Shown: positions 15,102-17,927 of the stretch, in pieces
Layout: the number at the start of each line of letters is the position of its first letter
Numbering within the stretch: position 1 is the stretch's first letter
Assembly (NCBI GenBank): GCA_946885735.1
Contig: CAMPGW010000060.1
Coordinates: 1 to 17,927 of the forward strand
Length of the DNA: 17,927 nucleotides
From: an uncultured Gammaproteobacteria bacterium
GTDB lineage: Bacteria > Pseudomonadota > Gammaproteobacteria > Xanthomonadales > Xanthomonadaceae
Reading direction: 5' to 3'
The notes under the pieces: model-generated
The model's database searches: none
Told to the model about the DNA's origin: nothing
Seen by the model: only the letters and a program-made list of their open reading frames with translations
Position numbers and translations under genes: made by a program

Positions 15102-16632
15102 GGATCTTGCCGGTGGCGGTCATCGGCAAGGCCTCCACCACCTCGACGATGCGCGGGTACTTGTAGGCCGCCATCCGCTCGCGGCACCAGGCGATGATCT
15201 CCTCGGCGTCGACGGCTTCGCCCGGCCGCGGCACGAGGAAGGCCTTGATCTCCTCGCCGTGCACGGGATGCGGCACGCCGATCACCGCCACCAGCGCCAC
15301 CGCCGGGTGCGTCATCAGCACCTCCTCGATCTCGCGCGGGTAGACGTTGAAGCCGCCGCGGATGACCATGTCCTTCAAGCGGTCCACCACGAAGAAGTTG
15401 CCGTTGGCATCGCAGCGGCCGATGTCGCCGGTATGGAACCAGCCGCCGCGGATCGCCTGCTCGGTGGCCTCGGGGCGACGGTAATAGCCCTTCATCACGT
15501 TGTGCCCGCGCACCACGATCTCGCCGTCGGCGCCGGGCGGCAGGATCGTCCCGTCCTCGCCCATGATCGCCACTTCCACGCCGATCACCGGCTGGCCGAT
15601 GCTGCCGGGAATGCGCTCGGAGTCGAAGTGGTTGAAGGTCGCCACCGGACTGGTTTCCGACAACCCGAAACCCTCCAGGATGGTGACGCCGAACTCGGCC
15701 TCGAAACGCCGCAGCACCGCCACCGGCATCGGCGCGCCGCCGGACACGCCCAGGCGCAGGGTCTTGGCCACCCGCTCGCGCAGGCCGTCGCGCGCCGCCT
15801 GCTCGGCATTGAGCAAGCCGATGAACATGGTCGGCACGCCGCAGAACACGGTGACTCCATGCGCGGCCATCAGCTGCATGGCCGCCTCGGGTTCGAAGCG
15901 CGGCGCCAGCACCATCATCGCGCCCACCGCCACCACCGAGTTCATCTGCACGGTCTGGCCGAAGGTGTGGAACAGCGGCAGCGCGATCAGCTGCACGTCG
16001 GTGCTGTCGAGCCGGGTGAGCGCGACGCAGCACAGCGCGTTGGTCACGATGTTGGCGTGCGAGAGTTCCGCGCCCTTGGGCGTGCCGGTGGTGCCGGAGG
16101 TGTAGAGGATGACGGCGGTGTCGTCGGCGCAGGTCTGCGCGGCCTCGCCGTCCTCGGGCTGGTCGTGCAGCAGGCTGCCGATGGCGCGGGCCCCGGGCAC
16201 GCCAGAGTCGGTGGTGAAGGGGTCGGCGGTGAGCACGAAGAAATGCTCGCAGTCCTCGCTGCGCTCGAAGGCCTCGAAGCCCTCCTTGCCCATCGGCAAC
16301 TCGGCGCTGCCCTGGAAACAGAGGAAGGCGCGCGCCTGCGAGTCCTGCAGGTGGTAGGCGATCTCCGGCGACTTGAGCAGGATGTTGAGCGGCACCACCA
16401 CCGCGCCGGCCTTGAGTATCGCGAAGTAGCACACCGGGAACCACGGCGCGTTGGGGCAGCTCAGCGCCACCTTGTCGCCGGCCACGATGCCGAGCGCGCG
16501 CAGTCCATGCGCCAGCCGGTTGGAGGCCGCCTCGAGCTGCGCGTAGGTCAACGAATGCGGCCCGGCTTGCACCGCGATGCGATGGGGGAACAGGCGCGCG
16601 CTGCGCACCAGCAGGTTGGCGATGTTGTTCAC
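15079..16632 (-). CDS. AMP-forming acyl-CoA ligase (long-chain fatty acid-CoA ligase type)
   Basis: A 517-residue ANL-superfamily enzyme that activates a carboxylic acid with ATP to an acyl-adenylate and then to an acyl-CoA. Motifs in order: the P-loop YTSGTTGTPKG at 177-187, GFGLSET at 321-327, WFHTGDIGR at 398-406, DRLKDMVIRGGFNVYPREIE at 417-436 (hinge and A8 motif), and the catalytic Lys509 in TGKILKR near the C-terminus. The start is GTG 16632 (VNNIANLLVRSARLFP). The frame stays open upstream, but that part is out of character and overlaps the divergent secreted-protein gene. The closest familiar class is the medium/long-chain fatty acyl-CoA synthetases of about 510-560 residues; the exact substrate cannot be read. 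It is divergent from the secreted protein and overlaps topA by 23 bp at the 3' end. Confidence 0.92.
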   Translation of the reverse strand: MNNIANLLVRSARLFPHRIAVQAGPHSLTYAQLEAASNRLAHGLRALGIVAGDKVALSCPNAPWFPVCYFAILKAGAVVVPLNILLKSPEIAYHLQDSQARAFLCFQGSAELPMGKEGFEAFERSEDCEHFFVLTADPFTTDSGVPGARAIGSLLHDQPEDGEAAQTCADDTAVILYTSGTTGTPKGAELSHANIVTNALCCVALTRLDSTDVQLIALPLFHTFGQTVQMNSVVAVGAMMVLAPRFEPEAAMQLMAAHGVTVFCGVPTMFIGLLNAEQAARDGLRERVAKTLRLGVSGGAPMPVAVLRRFEAEFGVTILEGFGLSETSPVATFNHFDSERIPGSIGQPVIGVEVAIMGEDGTILPPGADGEIVVRGHNVMKGYYRRPEATEQAIRGGWFHTGDIGRCDANGNFFVVDRLKDMVIRGGFNVYPREIEEVLMTHPAVALVAVIGVPHPVHGEEIKAFLVPRPGEAVDAEEIIAWCRERMAAYKYPRIVEVVEALPMTATGKILKRALRP

Positions 16633-16726
16633 GCGGCACCGCCCGTGCGAGCGGACGGGAGCAAGCTGAACGGCGTCGGGATCATGCGGATGCTCCGGCT
16701 GGCGGCGGCGGCCGGGCGGTCGCACA

Positions 16727-17452
16727 ATGCCCGGCATGGCGTGGTCTGGATCCAGCTTAGCGACTTTCCTGGCGCTTGGCCTTGGGGCCACGCTGGCGGC
16801 ATCCGCGTCCGCGCGCCAGGCCTCGCCGGTGCCCACCGCCGTGCCGAAGCCGCCTGCAGAAGGCGTCACCGCCACGGTGATCGAAGGCAAGTCCAGGACC
16901 ACCACCGCACCGGCCGACGGCGCCACCGTCACCGTGCGCCGCTGCACCGATGGCAAGGGCCGCGTGACCCTGCAGGACGATCCCTGCCCGCCCGGCAGCC
17001 GCGAGCAGACCCGCGCGATGACGCGTCCGAAGGATCCGCCAGTGAGCTCCAGCGCCGTGCGCGTCGCCGACACGCCGGCGATGCCGCAACCGCAGCTCGT
17101 CGACGCGGACCTGCCGCCCGCGCGCCTGCCGATCCCGCCGCCGCCGATGTACAGGTGCACCAGCTACGACGGCGACGAGCGCTTCAGCGAAAGTTATGAC
17201 CCCAATCCGCGTTGCGAGCCGCTGGTCATCTACTACCCCTACCCGAACCAGCTCACGCCGCAGCAGGCCCTGAGCTGCCGCTGGGTGGAGGACAGCTGCG
17301 TGCGCCTGTCCGATCGCGATGCCTGCGCGCGCTGGATCGCGATGCGCAAGGACGCTGCCTCCGAGGCGCGCCGCGCCTTCAGCGACACGGCCGCGTATCG
17401 CAAGTCCGAGCTCGAGCGCATCACCGCCATCGTCAACGAAAGCTGCTTCTAG
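16727..17452 (+). CDS. Secreted cysteine-rich protein with DUF4124-like segment, unknown function
   Basis: A 241-residue predicted exported protein. The N-terminus is a signal peptide (LATFLALGLGATLAASASA, likely cleaved near residue 29). The start could be ATG 16727 or ATG 16736; both keep the signal peptide, and neither has a clear Shine-Dalgarno. A DUF4124-like segment at about 68-90 reads VTVRRCTDGKGRVTLQDDPCP, where the family usually has an aromatic-Asp-Gly/Glu-Gly core. A Pro-rich linker (about 118-140) follows. The C-terminal part is charged and helical (about 186-241), carries CRWVEDSCVRL and ends in NESCF. Eight cysteines (73, 87, 144, 163, 184, 191, 200, 240) suggest up to four disulfides in the periplasm. 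The gene is divergent from the acyl-CoA ligase across a 94-bp gap. No function is proposed. Confidence 0.8.
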   Translation: MPGMAWSGSSLATFLALGLGATLAASASARQASPVPTAVPKPPAEGVTATVIEGKSRTTTAPADGATVTVRRCTDGKGRVTLQDDPCPPGSREQTRAMTRPKDPPVSSSAVRVADTPAMPQPQLVDADLPPARLPIPPPPMYRCTSYDGDERFSESYDPNPRCEPLVIYYPYPNQLTPQQALSCRWVEDSCVRLSDRDACARWIAMRKDAASEARRAFSDTAAYRKSELERITAIVNESCF

Positions 17453-17472
17453 CGCGCCTCGCAAGCCGCGCG

Positions 17473-17927
17473 TCAGAAACCGTAGCGCAGGAAGCCGCCG
17501 TCCACCGCGATGCATTCGCCGGTGACGTAGCTGGAGGCCGGCAGGCACAGGAAGGCCACCGCGGCCGCCACTTCCTCGGCCTCGCCCACGCGGCGCATCG
17601 GCGTGCGCGCGATCACCTCTTCGTAATACTCAGGCTGCGCAAGCGAATCCGAGGTACGCCGCGTGCGGATGTACCAGGGCGCGACCGCGTTCACCCGCAC
17701 GCCATCCTCGGCCCACTCGCAGGCCAGGTTGCGGGTGAGCTGGTGCAGCGCCGCCTTGCTCATGCCGTAGACCGCGCCGGTGCGCACGTGGGTCAGGCCC
17801 GACACGCTGCCGACGTTGACGATGCACGAGGCGGCATGGCGGCTGAGCAGCGGGAAGGCGAAGCGCGACAGCTCGAAGGCCGAGAACAGGTTGGTCTCGA
17901 ACAGCTGGCGCCATTCGTCGTCGGCAT
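17473..17927 (-). CDS. SDR family oxidoreductase (tropinone reductase-like), N-terminus outside window
   Basis: The last 151 residues of a short-chain dehydrogenase/reductase; the frame is open to the window edge, so the NAD(P)-binding GxxxGxG N-terminus is missing. Visible: the [20 protein letters not shown] helix with the structural Asn; the catalytic serine in [15 protein letters not shown] with catalytic Tyr and Lys (Ser 13 residues before Tyr, as expected); [10 protein letters not shown] after the sixth strand; the substrate-loop region [22 protein letters not shown]; and the usual C-terminal [15 protein letters not shown]. The pattern resembles tropinone reductase-like SDRs, which in bacteria are reductases of unknown substrate. 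A GTG at 17805 could look like a start, but it falls between the catalytic Asn and Ser regions and is not real. The stop is 20 bp from the convergent secreted-protein gene. Confidence 0.9.
   Translation of the reverse strand, partial: ADDEWRQLFETNLFSAFELSRFAFPLLSRHAASCIVNVGSVSGLTHVRTGAVYGMSKAALHQLTRNLACEWAEDGVRVNAVAPWYIRTRRTSDSLAQPEYYEEVIARTPMRRVGEAEEVAAAVAFLCLPASSYVTGECIAVDGGFLRYGF

Noticed and set aside
16633..17160. N-terminal extension of the acyl-CoA ligase
   Set aside because: It is antisense to the secreted protein gene and has no homology to ligase N-termini. The GTG at 16632 fits the usual family start and length.
17453..17472. Possible bidirectional terminator between the secreted protein and the SDR gene
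   Set aside because: Only a short imperfect GCGCG/CGCGC pairing is present and there is no T-tract. The 20-bp gap is too small to support a confident call.
1..17927. CRISPR arrays, tRNA/rRNA genes, insertion sequences, toxin-antitoxin or defence genes
   Set aside because: No spaced direct repeats, tRNA-like T-loop motif, transposase motif or defence-associated domain was seen on either strand. Coding density by housekeeping genes leaves almost no room for them.

Overview
The window is about 17.9 kb of very GC-rich, densely coding bacterial DNA. Codon use, the gene set and the gene order (def-fmt-rsmB-trkA on one strand; dprA-smg-topA on the other) point to a gammaproteobacterium, most likely of the Xanthomonadales/Lysobacterales. 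That placement is an inference from neighbourhood and protein features, such as a TopA without zinc fingers and a LysM protein next to dprA. It has not been tested by a search. I see no CRISPR array, tRNA, rRNA, insertion sequence, phage gene or attachment site.

Layout. (1) 1-2057, plus strand: two membrane proteins with bacterial PH-like (bPH_2) domains, a YdbS-like one cut by the window edge and a YdbT-like one, overlapping by 11 bp. (2) 2014-9352, minus strand: a compact run read def > fmt > rsmB > GT-C glycosyltransferase > trkA > trkH. Most junctions overlap by 1-8 bp; only the glycosyltransferase/trkA junction has a short gap. It joins N-terminal formyl-methionine metabolism (Fmt adds the formyl group to initiator Met-tRNA, Def removes it from new proteins), 16S rRNA m5C967 methylation (RsmB) and potassium uptake (TrkA/TrkH). 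The extra member is a polytopic sugar transferase. (3) 9353-9482: a short divergent promoter region. (4) 9483-15101, plus strand: a secreted LysM protein, dprA (DNA uptake and recombination), smg (DUF494) and topA (DNA topoisomerase I). The smg-topA gap of 230 bp is the only sizeable non-coding stretch and is packed with inverted repeats. (5) 15079-17927: an AMP-forming acyl-CoA ligase (minus), a divergent secreted cysteine-rich protein with a DUF4124-like segment (plus), and the C-terminal part of a short-chain dehydrogenase/reductase (minus, cut by the window edge).

Most of this is conserved housekeeping sequence. I did not find a clearly new system. The items most worth a second look are the structured leader upstream of topA, the strong hairpin just before dprA, the zinc-less histone-tail TopA, and the glycosyltransferase embedded in the translation/potassium operon.
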